From positions 1 to 64,000 of the forward strand of contig JAJFGO010000002.1 in NCBI GenBank assembly GCA_021776095.1: a stretch of 64,000 nt of DNA. The letters run 5' to 3'. Source of the DNA: Kiloniellaceae bacterium. GTDB taxonomy: Bacteria > Pseudomonadota > Alphaproteobacteria > Kiloniellales > J153. Positions 31,357 through 44,218 of this stretch are shown one piece after another (position 1 is the stretch's first letter; every line of letters begins with the position of its first letter). The notes below the pieces were generated by a model. The model was not told the origin of the DNA. It saw only the letters and a list, made by a program, of their open reading frames with translations, and searched no databases. Position numbers and translations under genes: made by a program.

Positions 31357-32766
31357 ATGAGCGAAAACGCATTCGATGTCGTGGTGATCGGCGGCGGGCC
31401 GGGGGGTTATGTCTGCGCCATTCGGGCCGCGCAATTGGGCCTGAAGACAGCGTGCGTGGAAAAGCGCGGAAGCCTGGGCGGCACCTGCCTCAATGTCGGT
31501 TGCATCCCCTCCAAGGCCCTGCTCCATGCCTCGGAAAAATACGAAGAGGCGCGCCATGGCATGGCCGCCATGGGCATCAAGACGGGCGAGGTGGAACTCG
31601 ATCTAGCGGCCATGCTCGCCAACAAGAACAAGATCGTCGGCGACCTGACCAAGGGTATCGAATTCTTGTTCAAGAAGAACAAGATCGCTTACCTGAAAGG
31701 CACCGGCGCCATCGCCGGTCCGGGCACGGTGAGTGTGAGCGGAACTGGCGGCGAGGCGCGAGACATAACCGCCAAGCACATCGTCATCGCCACCGGGTCG
31801 GACCACATGAACCTGCCCGGGGTCGAGATCGACGAGAAACGCATCGTTTCCTCGACCGGCGCCTTGGCGCTGGAGCGGGTGCCGGAACATCTGGTCGTCA
31901 TCGGCGGCGGCTTCATCGGGCTTGAGATGGGCTCTGTCTGGCAGCGCCTGGGCGCCAAGGTCACGGTGGTCGAATTCCTGGATCGCATCGTGCCCGGCAT
32001 GGACGGCGAAGTCGGTAAAATGTTTCAGCGCACGCTCAAGAAACAAGGCATGGTCTTCAAGCTTTCGACCAAGGTCACCGGCGCCAAGGCGAACAAGGAC
32101 GGTGTCGCCTTGACCATAGAGCCGGCCAAAGGCGGCGACGCGCAAGACCTGCAGGCCGACGTGGTGCTGGTCGCGATCGGCCGCCGGCCTTATACCGAGG
32201 GTCTGGGCCTGAAGGAAGCGGGGGTCGAGACCGACAAGGCCGGCCGGGTCGTTATCGACGGCCACTTTCGTACCAATGTCGAAGGCGTTTACGCCATCGG
32301 CGACGCGGTCGCCGGTCCCATGCTGGCCCACAAGGCCGAGGAGGAAGGTGTCGCCCTGGCCGAGACCCTGGCCGGTCAGGCCGGCCACGTGAATTACGAT
32401 ACCGTGCCCGGCATCGTCTATACTTGGCCGGAAGTCGCCGCCGTCGGCAAAACCGAGGAGCAACTGAAAGAGGCCGGCATCGACTACAAGTCCGGTAAGT
32501 TCCCCTTCGCCGCCAACAGCCGGGCGCGCGCTAACCTGGCCACCGATGGCTTCGTCAAGATTCTGGCGGATGCCAAGACCGATCGCATTCTGGGTGCGCA
32601 TATCATCGGGCCCGATGCCGGCAACTTGATCCACGAAGTCGTGGTGGCGATGGAGTTTAGCGCTTCGGCGGAGGATTTGGCGCGCTCCTTCCACGGCCAT
32701 CCGACCCTCAATGAAGCGGTCAAGGAGGCCGCGCTCGCCGTCGACGGCCGGCCGATCCACGTATAA
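31357..32766 (+). CDS. lpdA: Dihydrolipoamide dehydrogenase (E3)
   Basis: A 469-residue flavoprotein disulfide reductase that re-oxidises the lipoyl group and reduces NAD. The FAD-binding motif is [10 protein letters not shown] and the redox-active disulfide is [13 protein letters not shown] (Cys44 and Cys49). The NAD motif [12 protein letters not shown] follows, and the C-terminal [17 protein letters not shown] contains the catalytic His-Glu pair. The ribosome-binding site GGGGACAGGAAGC precedes the ATG. It completes the set of 2-oxoglutarate dehydrogenase genes in one operon and may also serve pyruvate dehydrogenase. Confidence 0.97.
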   Translation: MSENAFDVVVIGGGPGGYVCAIRAAQLGLKTACVEKRGSLGGTCLNVGCIPSKALLHASEKYEEARHGMAAMGIKTGEVELDLAAMLANKNKIVGDLTKGIEFLFKKNKIAYLKGTGAIAGPGTVSVSGTGGEARDITAKHIVIATGSDHMNLPGVEIDEKRIVSSTGALALERVPEHLVVIGGGFIGLEMGSVWQRLGAKVTVVEFLDRIVPGMDGEVGKMFQRTLKKQGMVFKLSTKVTGAKANKDGVALTIEPAKGGDAQDLQADVVLVAIGRRPYTEGLGLKEAGVETDKAGRVVIDGHFRTNVEGVYAIGDAVAGPMLAHKAEEEGVALAETLAGQAGHVNYDTVPGIVYTWPEVAAVGKTEEQLKEAGIDYKSGKFPFAANSRARANLATDGFVKILADAKTDRILGAHIIGPDAGNLIHEVVVAMEFSASAEDLARSFHGHPTLNEAVKEAALAVDGRPIHV

Positions 32767-32783
32767 AACCAAGGAGTGCTGAC

Positions 32784-34034
32784 GTGCCGAAAATGCCGCG
32801 CCAGCGCCTTTCCGGCGCGCGCCTGGTTATCGGCATGTGCGCCGCGCATGTCTTTTCCATGCTCGGCTTCGCCAGTTTCGCGGCTTTGCTGCCGACTTTC
32901 TTCGCCGAGTGGGGCCTGAGCAACACCCAGGCCGGTTGGATCAACGGCATTTATTTCGGCGCTTACATGATCGCCGTTCCGGTGCTGGTCAGCCTGACCG
33001 ACCGCATCGATCCGCGCCACATCTACGTCGCCGGCTCGGCCTTGACCGCGCTCGCCGCTTTTGGTTTCGCGCTTCTGGCCGAAGGATTCTGGGGTGGATT
33101 CTGGGTCCGCGCCTTGGCCGGGGTTGGGTTGGCCGGCACCTACATGACCGGGCTGAAGGCGCTGACCGATCATATTCACGAGGGCATCCGCGCCCGCTCC
33201 ATTGCCTTCTATACCGCGACGTTCTCCATCGGCTCGGCCCTGTCGTTCCTCTTGACCGGTGAGATCGCGGCGGATCTGGGGTGGCGGTGGGCCGTCGGCG
33301 TGGTCGGGCTGGGGCCGCTGGTCTCGCTCGGCATCGTGCTTTGGCTGGCGCCGCCGAGCCAGCCCCACCATCTGGCGCGCGGCGAGGCTGCTTTGCTGGA
33401 TTTTCGCCCGGTCCTGCGTAACCGGCGCGCGTTTGCCTACATCCTGGCCTACAGCGCCCATAACTGGGAACTTTTCGCGCTCCGTTCCTGGCTGGTCGCG
33501 TTTTTGGTGTTCGCGCAAGGACAGCAGGAGACGGGCGTGCTCGGCGGCGCCTGGAGCGCGACCGCCCTGGCCGCACTGGTCACCGTCCTGGGCCTGCCGT
33601 CCAGCGTGCTGTGCAACGAGTTGGCGCAGCGCATCGGGCGCCGGCGCTTGGTCGTCTCGATCATGTGCGCCTCGGCCGCGATCGCCGCTGTCCTGGGGTT
33701 CCTGGCGCCTTTGCCCTTCCTCCTGCTGTTCGCCGTGGTCGTGATCTACGGCATCACCGTGACCGGGGATTCCGCTTCCATCACCGCCGGGGCCGTCGCC
33801 AATGCCGCGCCCGGCCAGCGCGGCGCGACCATGGCCGCGCATTCCTTCATTGGTTTCGCGGGTGCTTTCGCCGGGCCGCTCGCCTTCGGCGTGGTTCTAG
33901 ACGTGGCCGGCGGCGGCGAAAGCTTGCTCGCCTGGGGTTTGGCCTTCGCCAGTTCGGGACTGGTGGTCGCCTTGGGGCCGCTTGTGCTGGCGACCCTGGG
34001 CCGGCGTCCGCCCGGCGAGGGGGAAGCGATCTAG
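32784..34034 (+). CDS. MFS transporter
   Basis: A 416-residue major facilitator superfamily protein with twelve predicted membrane helices. The loop between helices 2 and 3 has SLTDRIDPRHIYVAG, a variant of the MFS motif A (usually G-x3-D-R). The central loop after helix 6 is short. The GTG start is supported by AAGGAG seven bases upstream. It follows lpdA by 17 bases, so it is probably transcribed with the TCA genes. A dicarboxylate or other organic acid would be a natural cargo given the position, but the sequence does not identify the substrate. Confidence 0.85.
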   Translation: MPKMPRQRLSGARLVIGMCAAHVFSMLGFASFAALLPTFFAEWGLSNTQAGWINGIYFGAYMIAVPVLVSLTDRIDPRHIYVAGSALTALAAFGFALLAEGFWGGFWVRALAGVGLAGTYMTGLKALTDHIHEGIRARSIAFYTATFSIGSALSFLLTGEIAADLGWRWAVGVVGLGPLVSLGIVLWLAPPSQPHHLARGEAALLDFRPVLRNRRAFAYILAYSAHNWELFALRSWLVAFLVFAQGQQETGVLGGAWSATALAALVTVLGLPSSVLCNELAQRIGRRRLVVSIMCASAAIAAVLGFLAPLPFLLLFAVVVIYGITVTGDSASITAGAVANAAPGQRGATMAAHSFIGFAGAFAGPLAFGVVLDVAGGGESLLAWGLAFASSGLVVALGPLVLATLGRRPPGEGEAI

Positions 34035-34062
34035 CCGTGGAGTCTCCGCAGGTTATTCACAT

Positions 34063-35031
34063 CTAGCGCCTGGCGCGCGGATGGGCGCGGTCGTAGACCG
34101 AGAGAAGGCCTGCGGCATCGACATCGGTATAGCGTTGGGTAGTGGATAACGAGGCGTGGCCCAGCAGTTCCTGGATCGCCCGCAAGTCGCCGCCGCCGGC
34201 CAGAAGATGGGTCGCGAAGCTATGGCGCAAGGCATGAGGCGTCGCGGTCGCGGGCAGTCCCAGTGCCGCCCGGGCCTCCGCCATGCGCGCCTGCACCCGC
34301 CGCGCCCCCAGGCGCTTGCCGCGCGCACCGACGAACAACGGTCCCTCAGGCGGTAGTATGAAAGGGCAAGCGGCCAAGTAATCCCGCACGGCCTCGATTA
34401 CAGCCGGCAATAAGGGGACATAGCGTTGCTTGTTGCCCTTGCCGGTCACGCTCATGGCTTCCTGGCCCGGTGCCGGCGCTTCGCCCCGGTTCAAGGAGAG
34501 AGCCTCGCCGATGCGCAAGCCGCAGCCGTAAAGTAACGCCAGGACCGCCGTGTCGCGCTTGCCGGCCCAGGGGTCGCGGGCGAGGCCTTGGACCAGGCTC
34601 AGCGTTTCCCGGGCTTCATCGATCGCCAAGGCCTTGGGAACCGAGTGCGGCAATTTCGGCGTTCGCAACACGCCCAGCGCCGGATTCTCCACCACGCCCG
34701 CCCGCGCCATCCAGCGGAAAAATCCGCGCACCACGGACAAACCGCGGGCCCTGGAGGCGCGGCCGATGCCCTGCTCCGCCCGGCGTGCCAACCAGGCGCG
34801 GAAATCAGTCGTGCGCAAGTCCGCCAGATCGTTGAGGTCCGGCAAGGCGCCCAGATGCCCGCTCAGAAATTCCAGAAATTGCGTGAGGTCCCGGCGGTAG
34901 GCGGCGCGGGTGTGGGGCGATGCCCGCCGCTCGTGTTCAAGCCATGCTTGCCAGTCCAGCAGGGCGGCCTTTAGGCCGGGCTTAGCCGGAAATCCCAGAA
35001 CCTTTGGGCTTATTCGGGCAGGTCTAGCCAT
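34063..35031 (-). CDS. xerC: Tyrosine recombinase XerC
   Basis: A 322-residue site-specific recombinase that resolves chromosome dimers at dif together with XerD. The N-terminal SAM-like core-binding domain begins around residue 25. The catalytic domain contains Arg173 (LRIGEAL), Lys198 (TGKGN), His266 and Arg269 (HALRHSF), His292 (LLGHASL) and the nucleophile Tyr301 (TQRYTDV). The context with DUF484 upstream, overlapping by 22 bases, and priA nearby is the usual chromosomal one, so this is a housekeeping recombinase and not an island integrase. No dif site was recognised in the window. Confidence 0.94.
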   Translation of the reverse strand: MARPARISPKVLGFPAKPGLKAALLDWQAWLEHERRASPHTRAAYRRDLTQFLEFLSGHLGALPDLNDLADLRTTDFRAWLARRAEQGIGRASRARGLSVVRGFFRWMARAGVVENPALGVLRTPKLPHSVPKALAIDEARETLSLVQGLARDPWAGKRDTAVLALLYGCGLRIGEALSLNRGEAPAPGQEAMSVTGKGNKQRYVPLLPAVIEAVRDYLAACPFILPPEGPLFVGARGKRLGARRVQARMAEARAALGLPATATPHALRHSFATHLLAGGGDLRAIQELLGHASLSTTQRYTDVDAAGLLSVYDRAHPRARR

Positions 35032-35762
35032 CCGCGTATCGAGATCTCCACCACATGCGCCAGAAAGCTCAAGAGCTCGGTGCCCTGGCCCGGTTCGAAG
35101 TGAGTCGCGTTTCGGGCGCCGAAGGCTAAAAGCGCGCTTGGTGCCGCGCGGCCGAACGATAGACGGATCAAGGCCTCGGATCTCACCAGGCCGGCGCCTG
35201 GCCCAAAGATCTCGGGATCGCCGGTCACATTGTCTCTCAGTACGATGTTCTGGCCGGGGCCGATCTGGCGGTCCACCATCTTGGGGCTCAGCGGTACGAC
35301 GCCTGCGGCCGGCGGTGTGGCGCCGCCGATTTCACCCTGCTCGACGCCCACGATAATAACGTCGAGGTCCAGGATGATCGCCAGATCCGTGGTCAAGGTT
35401 TCGATGAAATGCTCAAAGCAGCGCGCCTTCAAGAGCGCCACGACCGCCTTGTGCACACGTGCCTGCACGGTGAGATTGCCGCGGCCGGTGGCCACCAGCG
35501 CGTCGCGGGCCTCGGCCAGTTCGGCGAGTTCGCGGCGCAATTTCTCGACCCTGAACTGTTGCAAGTCGGTGACGCCGTTGGCGCTGTCGCGGCCCGGCGT
35601 TATCAAGATGTCGAGCAGGTCTTGATTCTCGCACAAAAAGTTTGGGTGTTGGCGCAGAAATTCGATGACCCGCTCCGCCGAAAGCGGCGGTGCGTCAGCG
35701 CCGCCTACCGACTGTTTGGCATTGCCGCGCTTAGGCGCGACGTCTTGCGGGTTTTGAACCAT
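35010..35762 (-). CDS. DUF484 family protein
   Basis: A 250-residue cytoplasmic protein of the DUF484 family, which has a GAF-like fold. The recognisable N-terminal block is [22 protein letters not shown], followed by a helical segment rich in Arg and Leu and the beta-rich domain ([44 protein letters not shown]). DUF484 often precedes xerC in proteobacteria, as here, where the genes overlap by 22 bases. Its first codons also overlap the end of fsa by about 32 bases; no strong ribosome-binding site is visible, so the exact start is uncertain. Its molecular role is not established. Confidence 0.88.
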   Translation of the reverse strand: MVQNPQDVAPKRGNAKQSVGGADAPPLSAERVIEFLRQHPNFLCENQDLLDILITPGRDSANGVTDLQQFRVEKLRRELAELAEARDALVATGRGNLTVQARVHKAVVALLKARCFEHFIETLTTDLAIILDLDVIIVGVEQGEIGGATPPAAGVVPLSPKMVDRQIGPGQNIVLRDNVTGDPEIFGPGAGLVRSEALIRLSFGRAAPSALLAFGARNATHFEPGQGTELLSFLAHVVEISIRGWLDLPE

Positions 35763-36441
35763 CGGCCGTGCTGTTTGTTGTTGTGTTTAGAATCGATTGT
35801 CCGGTCTTGGCCCAGTCCGCGAGGAAGATTTCCAGCCCCTTGTCGGTCAGGGGGTGCTTGAACATGGCGCGCAGGATCGCGGGCGGAAGGGTCGCGACAT
35901 GGGCGCCCATCTTGGCCGATTCGACGACATGAGCGGTGCCGCGCACGGAGGCGACCAGGACCTCGGTCGTGAAGTCCGGGTAGGCGTCGTAAATCTCCAC
36001 GATGTCCGCGATCAGGCCCAGGCCATCGGCGCCGGTATCGTCCAGCCGGCCGACGAAGGGCGAAACGTAGCGCGCCCCGGCCTTGGCCGCTAGGATCGCT
36101 TGGGCGGCGGAAAAGCATAGGGTTACGTTGACCGGGGTGCCTTCGTCGGTGAAGGCGCGGCAGGCTTTCAGGCCGTCGGGGGTGAGCGGCACCTTGATGA
36201 CCACGTTCTTGGCGACGGCGGCCAGGCGGCGGCCCTCGGACAGCATGGTGGGCGCATCGATCGCCGCGACCTCGGCGCTAACCGGCCCCGGGACGACTTC
36301 GCAAATTTCTTCCAGCACCTCGATGAAATCGCGACCGGACTTGGCGATCAGCGAAGGATTGGTGGTCACCCCGTCGACCAAGCCGGTCTCGGCTAGATCG
36401 CGAATCTCGGAGATATCCGCCGTATCGATGAAGAAACGCAT
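35731..36441 (-). CDS. fsa: Fructose-6-phosphate aldolase / transaldolase family protein
   Basis: A 236-residue class I aldolase of the small transaldolase (TalC/Fsa) family. It opens [14 protein letters not shown], has [14 protein letters not shown], and the Schiff-base lysine is Lys83 in [11 protein letters not shown]. Later family blocks are [11 protein letters not shown] and [11 protein letters not shown]. Members of this family are either transaldolases of the pentose phosphate pathway or fructose-6-phosphate aldolases, and sequence alone does not separate these. Family length is about 217 residues; the last 20 or so ([17 protein letters not shown]) are a basic extension overlapping the DUF484 start. 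Confidence 0.9.
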   Translation of the reverse strand: MRFFIDTADISEIRDLAETGLVDGVTTNPSLIAKSGRDFIEVLEEICEVVPGPVSAEVAAIDAPTMLSEGRRLAAVAKNVVIKVPLTPDGLKACRAFTDEGTPVNVTLCFSAAQAILAAKAGARYVSPFVGRLDDTGADGLGLIADIVEIYDAYPDFTTEVLVASVRGTAHVVESAKMGAHVATLPPAILRAMFKHPLTDKGLEIFLADWAKTGQSILNTTTNSTADGSKPARRRA

Positions 36442-36603
36442 GAGCTACTTCGTCCCGATTCCTAAAAACATAGTGTGTAAGTCTGCCTCGAAGGCGTTTC
36501 GATAGGGTTTCGGCGAACCCGAATAACCAGTCGGCGCCCAGTGCGTCAAGACCTTATGGTTCGCCATTGGTTCCCCGGCCGGGCCTCGTCTAAAGTGTAA
36601 CCC

Positions 36604-38910
36604 ATGCCCGATGACCGCGCCAGCGCACCTCCGGAATCCACCCCCAAACCAGACTCAGGGGTTAACGGCGCCGGGCCCGATTCAGGGGCGGGCGAAGCCG
36701 GCGCGGCGCGCGTGGCGGTACTTCTGCCCCTTCCCTTGGAGCGGCCTTACGATTATCTGGCGCCGCCGGACCTGGTTTTGGCGCCGGGCGCGGTGGTGCG
36801 TGTGCCGCTGGGCGGTCGCGAGGCGATCGGCGTGGTTTGGGACCGCGAACCGGGCGGACGCCGAGTTCCAGCCGCCAAACTCAAAACGGTGCTGGCGCGA
36901 TTCGACGTGCCGCCTCTAAGCGGCGATCAGCGCCGTTTCATCGACTGGGTGGCTAATTACACCATGGCACCGCGCGGCGCGGTTCTGCGCATGGCTTTAA
37001 GCGTGCCGGCGGCGCTTGACCCGCCGCGCCCTCAAATCGGTTACCGCATGCCGGAGGCCCGCGCGACCGGGGATGGCGGACCGGGGCCGGCGATTCGCTT
37101 AACCCCGGCGCGCCAGCGGGTTCTCGCCGAAGCGAAAGACGCTGCCCCACGGACTCTGTCGGGCTTGGCGCGCGCCGCCGCGGTCAGCCCCTCGGTGGTG
37201 AGGGGTCTGCATGCCGCCGGGCTTTTGGAGGAAACCGAGATCGGCGCGCCGCCGCCTTTCGCGCGGCCCGATCATGCCCGCGCCGGCCCCCGACTATCGC
37301 CCGAACAAGCGGCCGCCGCGGCCGAATTGCGGGTTCGGGTCGCCGCCGGTGCCTATACCAGTATTCTGCTCGACGGCGTGACCGGATCGGGCAAGACCGA
37401 AGTCTATTTCGAAGCCATAGCCCAGGCCCTGGAGCGCGGCCGTCAGGCCCTGGTTCTGCTGCCTGAGATCGCACTCTCGGCGCAATGGCTGGAGCGCTTC
37501 GCGGCGCGTTTCGGGTCCGCGCCCGCGCTTTGGCACTCGGACCTGACGGCGGCGCAACGGCGCGCGACCTGGCGCGCGGCGGCGCTGGGCCAGGCCAGGG
37601 TTGTCGTCGGGGCGCGCTCGGCCCTGTTCCTGCCCCTGCGCGAACTTGGCGTCATCGTCGTGGACGAGGAACACGATCCCGCCTTCAAGCAAGAGGATGG
37701 GGTCATCTATCACGCCCGCGATATCGCCGTGGTGCGCGCGCATCTCTTGGGTATTCCGATCATCCTGGCATCGGCCACGCCGTCGCTGGAAACCATGGTC
37801 AATGTCGAGACCGGGCGCTACGCCAAGGTGCACCTGCCGGACCGCCATGGCGGCGCCGCCATGCCGAGCGTGGAACTGGTCGATTTGCGCCGCGACCGGC
37901 CGGTGAAACTTCCAGGCCTGGGCCAAAGTTGGCTCTCCGAGCGCTTGCGCGGCGCCATGACCGCGACCTTTGAGGCCGGCGAGCAGGCGATGCTGTTCCT
38001 GAACCGCCGGGGCTACGCGCCCTTGACCCTGTGCCGGGCCTGCGGCCACCGCCTGCAATGCCCCAACTGCACGGCCTGGCTGGTCGAGCATCGCCTGGCC
38101 GGGAAACTGCAATGCCATCACTGCGGCCATCTTGCCGCCTTGCCTCAGTCTTGCCCGTCCTGCGGGGCGGAAGGCACCTTGGCGGCCTGCGGTCCGGGGG
38201 TCGAGCGCTTGGCGGAGGAAATCTCGATCCTTTTTCCCAAGGCGCGCAGCGCGGTCATGGCCAGCGACACTCTCACCGGTCCCGGTGCCGCCGCCCATCT
38301 CATTCAAGCCGTGCAGGCGCGCGAGATAGATCTTCTGATCGGAACCCAGATCGTCGCCAAGGGGCACCATTTTCCGCATTTAACGCTGGTCGGCGTTGTC
38401 GACGCCGACTTGGGGCTATACGGCGGCGATCTGCGCGCGGCGGAGCGGACGTTTCAGTTGTTGCATCAGGTCGCGGGCCGGGCCGGCCGGGCCGAGCGGC
38501 CGGGCCGCGTGCTCCTGCAAACGGCGGAACCCGGCCATCCGGTCATGCAGGCACTGGCGGCCGGCGGGCGCGACGAATTTTTGCGGGTCGAGACCGAAGT
38601 GCGGGCGAGCCATGGTCTGCCGCCTTTCGGCCGCATGGCCGCGTTCATAGTCTCGTGCCCCGATTCGGCGCCCCTGGACCGGTTCTGCCGGGCCCTGGCC
38701 GGCGCCGCGCCGCGGGCGGAGGGGGTGGTGGTTCTGGGGCCCGCGCCCGCGCCCTTGGCGATGTTGCGCGGCCGCCACCGCCGGCGTTTCCTGCTCAAAA
38801 CCCGGCGCGATATTCCCCCTCAGGGCGTCATCAAGATGTGGTTGGAGGGCTTGAAGATACCGCCCAAGGTGCGTCTGCAGATCGATATCAACCCTTACAG
38901 CTTCCTGTAG
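36604..38910 (+). CDS. priA: Primosomal protein N' (PriA helicase)
   Basis: A 768-residue superfamily 2 helicase that restarts stalled replication forks. The N-terminal 3'-DNA-binding domain ([16 protein letters not shown]) follows a short low-complexity leader. The helicase has Walker [12 protein letters not shown] (Lys264), the DEEHD box ([12 protein letters not shown]) and ASATPSLET. The zinc-binding insert carries paired cysteines (CRACG, CPNC, CHHCG, CPSCG), and motif VI is HQVAGRAGR. It stands alone on the plus strand upstream of the F1 ATP synthase operon, a common alphaproteobacterial arrangement. The length is normal. Confidence 0.96.
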   Translation: MPDDRASAPPESTPKPDSGVNGAGPDSGAGEAGAARVAVLLPLPLERPYDYLAPPDLVLAPGAVVRVPLGGREAIGVVWDREPGGRRVPAAKLKTVLARFDVPPLSGDQRRFIDWVANYTMAPRGAVLRMALSVPAALDPPRPQIGYRMPEARATGDGGPGPAIRLTPARQRVLAEAKDAAPRTLSGLARAAAVSPSVVRGLHAAGLLEETEIGAPPPFARPDHARAGPRLSPEQAAAAAELRVRVAAGAYTSILLDGVTGSGKTEVYFEAIAQALERGRQALVLLPEIALSAQWLERFAARFGSAPALWHSDLTAAQRRATWRAAALGQARVVVGARSALFLPLRELGVIVVDEEHDPAFKQEDGVIYHARDIAVVRAHLLGIPIILASATPSLETMVNVETGRYAKVHLPDRHGGAAMPSVELVDLRRDRPVKLPGLGQSWLSERLRGAMTATFEAGEQAMLFLNRRGYAPLTLCRACGHRLQCPNCTAWLVEHRLAGKLQCHHCGHLAALPQSCPSCGAEGTLAACGPGVERLAEEISILFPKARSAVMASDTLTGPGAAAHLIQAVQAREIDLLIGTQIVAKGHHFPHLTLVGVVDADLGLYGGDLRAAERTFQLLHQVAGRAGRAERPGRVLLQTAEPGHPVMQALAAGGRDEFLRVETEVRASHGLPPFGRMAAFIVSCPDSAPLDRFCRALAGAAPRAEGVVVLGPAPAPLAMLRGRHRRRFLLKTRRDIPPQGVIKMWLEGLKIPPKVRLQIDINPYSFL

Positions 38911-39158
38911 CCCGCGACGGCGGCTTTCGCGCCGCCAAGCGTGGGTCCCAGGCCGCTAAATCCGGGCGGAAACAGCCCGCTATGAGGCGCCCGAGTCGGC
39001 TTGCCACGCTCCGGGGTCTATGATACCAAACGCCCGCCGCGCCCTGGGGGCTGCCTCGTGCATCCTTAGGCTATAGCGCGGCAATTTGGGGACTATGATT
39101 GAGTTCGCCGCCTGCCGCCGATTAGGCCGCCGCGCGAACCATTTGGGGGCTAGCGAGC

Positions 39159-39719
39159 TTGGCAAGAGAAGACACCGGATTGAGCGGGGTCGCGGGGCGC
39201 TATGCCTTGGCAATGCTGGAGCTCGCGGACGGCAGAAATCAGCTCGACCCGGTCGCGCAAGATTTGCGCGGTTTGCTCGCCGCGATCGAGGAGAGCGAGG
39301 ATTTTCGCCGCCTGATCCGCAGTCCGCTATTCACACGCGCCCAGCAATCCAAGGCCATGGCTTCGATTTTGGACCAAGCCGGGGCCGGTGAGCTGACCCG
39401 CCGCTTCGTTCTGGTCGTGGCGGAAAATCGGCGGTTGTTCGTGCTGCCGGGGATAATCAAGGCCTACTTGGGGGAGCTTAGCCGGCGGCGCGGAGAAATC
39501 ACCGCCGAGGTGACGAGCGCGGCGCCGCTGACCGATGCGCAGCATGCCGCCTTGGTCGAAGCGATTAAATCCAAGGTCGGCGGTAAGGTTCAGGTCGAGG
39601 TCGAGATCGACCGGGGCCTCATTGGCGGTCTGATCGTCAAGATCGGCAGCCGCATGATCGATAATTCATTACGCAGCAAACTGCAGAGACTGCAACTCGC
39701 CATGAAAGGGGTTGGCTGA
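39159..39719 (+). CDS. atpH: ATP synthase subunit delta
   Basis: The 186-residue delta subunit (OSCP homologue) of the peripheral stalk. It begins at TTG ([22 protein letters not shown]), the typical alphaproteobacterial start, and ends with [26 protein letters not shown]-type sequence ahead of the stop. TTG is chosen because no ATG or GTG in frame gives the conserved SGVAGRYA block. It is first in atpHAGDC, and its TGA overlaps the atpA ATG by one base. Fo subunits are not in the window, as is normal for this class of bacteria. Confidence 0.95.
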   Translation: MAREDTGLSGVAGRYALAMLELADGRNQLDPVAQDLRGLLAAIEESEDFRRLIRSPLFTRAQQSKAMASILDQAGAGELTRRFVLVVAENRRLFVLPGIIKAYLGELSRRRGEITAEVTSAAPLTDAQHAALVEAIKSKVGGKVQVEVEIDRGLIGGLIVKIGSRMIDNSLRSKLQRLQLAMKGVG

Positions 39720-41248
39720 TGGAAATCCGCGCAGCGGAAATCTCCGCGATCCTCAAGGAGCAGATCGAGAACTTCGGCGCCGAAGCCGATGTCGCGGAGG
39801 TCGGACAGGTCCTTTCCGTGGGCGACAACGTGGCCCGGGTCTATGGCTTGGACAACGTTCAGGCCGGTGAGCTGGTGGAGTTTCCCGGCGGCATCATGGG
39901 CATGGCGCTCAACCTCGAGGTCGATAACGTCGGCGTCGTGTTGTTCGGCGAGGACCGCGGCATCAAGGAAGGCGATGTCGTCAAACGAACCGGACAGATC
40001 ATCGACGTGCCGGTCGGACGCGGCCTGTTGGGCCGGGTCGTGGACGCGCTCGGCAACCCGATCGACGGCAAGGGTCCGATCGAGGACGTCAAACGTACCC
40101 GCGTCGAGGTCAAGGCGCCGGGCATCATCCCGCGCCGGTCCGTGCACGAGCCGATGCAGACCGGCTTGAAGGCGATCGACAGCTTGATCCCGGTCGGCCG
40201 CGGCCAGCGCGAACTGATCATCGGTGACCGCCAGACCGGCAAGACGGCGATCGCGCTCGACACCATTCTGAATCAGAAGTCGGTCAACGCGGGCGACGAC
40301 GAATCGAAAAAGCTCTACTGCATCTATGTGGCGGTCGGGCAGAAGCGTTCCAGTGTGGCGCAGTTCGTCAAGGCGTTGGAGGATCGGGGCGCGATGGAAT
40401 ACTCCATCGTCATCGCCGCGACCGCGTCGGAACCCGCGCCCATGCAGTTCCTGGCGCCCTACACCGGCTGCACCATGGGCGAATTCTTTCGCGACAACGG
40501 CATGCACGCGGTGATTTTCTACGACGATCTGTCGAAGCAGGCGGTCGCTTATCGCCAGATGTCGCTGCTGCTGCGCCGTCCGCCCGGGCGCGAGGCCTAT
40601 CCGGGCGATGTCTTCTATCTGCATTCGCGTTTGCTGGAGCGTGCGGCGAAGATGGGCGAAGGGGCCGGCAACGGTTCGCTGACCGCCTTGCCTGTGATCG
40701 AAACCCAGGCCGGCGACGTTTCCGCCTATATTCCGACCAACGTGATCTCTATCACCGACGGCCAGATCTTCCTGGAAACCACCTTGTTCTATAAGGGTGT
40801 GCGCCCGGCGGTAAACGTCGGCCTTTCGGTTTCGCGTGTCGGTTCGGCCGCGCAGATCAAGGCCATGAAGCAGGTCGCCGGCACCATCAAACTGGAGCTC
40901 GCCCAGTACCGCGAGATGGAGGCCTTCTCTCAATTCGCCTCGGACCTGGATGCCTCGACCCGGCGCCTCTTGTCGCGCGGCGCGCGCTTGACCGAGCTCT
41001 TGAAACAGGACCAGTACGACCCCCTGCCGGTCGAAGAACAGGTTGCGGTTATCTTTGCCGGCGTGCGCGGCTTCCTCGACGATATTCCGATCGACAAGAT
41101 CACCAGCTATGAGGAAAAGCTGCGTGGTGAGCTGAAGGCCAGCGGTCAGGAAATCCTGGAGGCCATCCGCAACGAGAAGGAACTCAGCACGGCGACCGAC
41201 GAAAAGCTGAAGTCTTTCATCGAAACCTTCACCAAGACCTTCGTTTGA
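39719..41248 (+). CDS. atpA: ATP synthase subunit alpha
   Basis: The 509-residue alpha subunit of F1. The nucleotide-binding P-loop is GDRQTGKT around residues 170-177. [29 protein letters not shown], the [12 protein letters not shown] block and the alpha signature [17 protein letters not shown] are all present. It binds non-catalytic nucleotides and supports the catalytic beta subunit. It overlaps atpH by one base. The long minus-strand open frame across this gene is a coding shadow. Confidence 0.98.
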   Translation: MEIRAAEISAILKEQIENFGAEADVAEVGQVLSVGDNVARVYGLDNVQAGELVEFPGGIMGMALNLEVDNVGVVLFGEDRGIKEGDVVKRTGQIIDVPVGRGLLGRVVDALGNPIDGKGPIEDVKRTRVEVKAPGIIPRRSVHEPMQTGLKAIDSLIPVGRGQRELIIGDRQTGKTAIALDTILNQKSVNAGDDESKKLYCIYVAVGQKRSSVAQFVKALEDRGAMEYSIVIAATASEPAPMQFLAPYTGCTMGEFFRDNGMHAVIFYDDLSKQAVAYRQMSLLLRRPPGREAYPGDVFYLHSRLLERAAKMGEGAGNGSLTALPVIETQAGDVSAYIPTNVISITDGQIFLETTLFYKGVRPAVNVGLSVSRVGSAAQIKAMKQVAGTIKLELAQYREMEAFSQFASDLDASTRRLLSRGARLTELLKQDQYDPLPVEEQVAVIFAGVRGFLDDIPIDKITSYEEKLRGELKASGQEILEAIRNEKELSTATDEKLKSFIETFTKTFV

Positions 41249-41298
41249 GCCCCGGCTCCTCGGGTTTGATTTCGGCAAGACGGAGCGTTTAGCAGCGC

Positions 41299-42195
41299 AT
41301 GGCAAGCCTTAAAGATCTTCGGGTCCGTATCGCCAGCGTCAAGTCGACGCAAAAGATCACCTCGGCGATGAAGATGGTCGCGGCGGCGAAGCTGCGCCGC
41401 GCCCAAGAAACGGTCGAGGCGGCCCGGCCCTATGCCGAGCGCATGGAACGCATGCTGGGGTCTCTGGCCCAGGCGGCGGCCGGCCAGGATGGCGCGCCCA
41501 AGCTGCTGGCCGGTAACGGGCGGGCAGACATCCACCTTCTGGTCGTGGGCACCGCCGATCGGGGCTTGTGCGGCGGCTTCAACAGCAACATCGTGCGCGA
41601 AGCGCGCCGGGCGGCGGAGAAGCTGACCAAGGACGGCAAGACGGTCAAGATTCTTTGTGTCGGCCGCAAGGGCCGCGATCAACTGCGCCGCTTCTATGGC
41701 AAGCAGATCGTCGACACCATCGAGGACGTGGCTAAGCCGCGGGTGACCTTCGAAACCTCCGAAGGCATCGCCCTGCGCATCATTCAGATGTTCGAGGCCG
41801 GCGACTTCGATGTCTGCACGCTGTATTACGCGCGCTTCAAGTCGGCGATGACCCAGGTCGTAACCGGCCAGCAACTGATCCCCTTCGCGGTTGAGGACAA
41901 GGCCGCCGATCAGGCCGAGGGCACAACCGGCGGCGCCAAGGCGGTTTATGAATACGAGCCGGATGAGCATGAGATCTTGGCCGATTTGTTGCCGCGCAAC
42001 CTGGCGGTCCAGATGTTCAAGGCCTTATTGGAAAACAGCGCCAGCGAGCACGGCGCGCGCATGACCGCGATGGATAGCGCGACCCGCAACGCCGGCGAGA
42101 TGATCGACAAACTGACGCTGACCTACAACCGCACCCGTCAGGCGGTCATCACCAAGGAACTGATCGAAATTATCTCGGGCGCCGAGGCCCTGTAG
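41299..42195 (+). CDS. atpG: ATP synthase subunit gamma
   Basis: The 298-residue rotor shaft of F1. The N-terminal helix [20 protein letters not shown] and the C-terminal helix [30 protein letters not shown] form the coiled-coil shaft. The central domain has [12 protein letters not shown]. The length is that of the alphaproteobacterial gamma subunit. It lies 50 bases after atpA and about 50 bases before atpD in the same operon. Confidence 0.97.
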   Translation: MASLKDLRVRIASVKSTQKITSAMKMVAAAKLRRAQETVEAARPYAERMERMLGSLAQAAAGQDGAPKLLAGNGRADIHLLVVGTADRGLCGGFNSNIVREARRAAEKLTKDGKTVKILCVGRKGRDQLRRFYGKQIVDTIEDVAKPRVTFETSEGIALRIIQMFEAGDFDVCTLYYARFKSAMTQVVTGQQLIPFAVEDKAADQAEGTTGGAKAVYEYEPDEHEILADLLPRNLAVQMFKALLENSASEHGARMTAMDSATRNAGEMIDKLTLTYNRTRQAVITKELIEIISGAEAL

Positions 42196-43671
<1,476 letters not shown>

Positions 43672-43709
43672 GCCGGCCGTCGGCACCGAGAATAGCGAGG
43701 GAATGAGCC

Positions 43710-44117
43710 ATGGCCGAAGGTAGGGTTGGGTTCGAGCTTGTATCGCCCGAACGGCTGTTGCTGTCCGAGGACGTGGAAATGGTTGTGGTTCCGGGCGCGG
43801 AGGGCGACTTTGGCGTCCTGCCCCGGCATACGCCCATGATCTCGATCGTACGCCCCGGCGTCATCCGGGTATTCGAGAACGGTGCGGTCAAGGAGTCTAT
43901 TTTTGTGGCCGGTGGTTTCGCCGAGGTCACGCCGGAGCGTTGCACCGTGCTCGCCGACCTGGCCATGCCGGTCGGCGAGATCGACCGCGCCGCCACCGAG
44001 CAACAGCTTAAGGACGCGCGCGAAGACCTGGCCGACGCCAAGGACGATCAGGCGCGCAAGGTTGCGGAAAAGGCGGTCGCGGTCGCCGAGGCCATGCTGC
44101 AGGCCGGTCAGGCTTAA
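43710..44117 (+). CDS. atpC: ATP synthase subunit epsilon
   Basis: The 135-residue epsilon subunit of F1, which links the rotor and can inhibit ATP hydrolysis. The N-terminal beta sandwich has FELVSPERLLLSEDVEMVVVPGAEGDFGVLPRHTP-type sequence and FVAGGFAEVTPERCTVLAD. The C-terminal part is an alpha-helical hairpin of charged residues. GAATGAGCC with a nearby GAGGGA precedes the ATG. It ends the ATP synthase operon; no strong terminator was found in the 100 bases that follow. Confidence 0.95.
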   Translation: MAEGRVGFELVSPERLLLSEDVEMVVVPGAEGDFGVLPRHTPMISIVRPGVIRVFENGAVKESIFVAGGFAEVTPERCTVLADLAMPVGEIDRAATEQQLKDAREDLADAKDDQARKVAEKAVAVAEAMLQAGQA

Positions 44118-44218
44118 GGCAGACCGCGGCGCCCCGGCGGCGGGCCCGTATCCGGTCCGCCGGCACGTTCTGGGCCGTCGCCATACCGGGCGGTATCGAT
44201 AACGTCACAATCGCGAAG

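Noticed and set aside
34063-35031. XerC considered as an island integrase
   Set aside because: Its overlap with DUF484 and its place near priA are the standard chromosomal context, and it is far from both tRNA boundaries.
39590-41305. A 571-codon open frame on the minus strand
   Set aside because: It is antisense to atpA and shows only composition-driven sequence with no domain.
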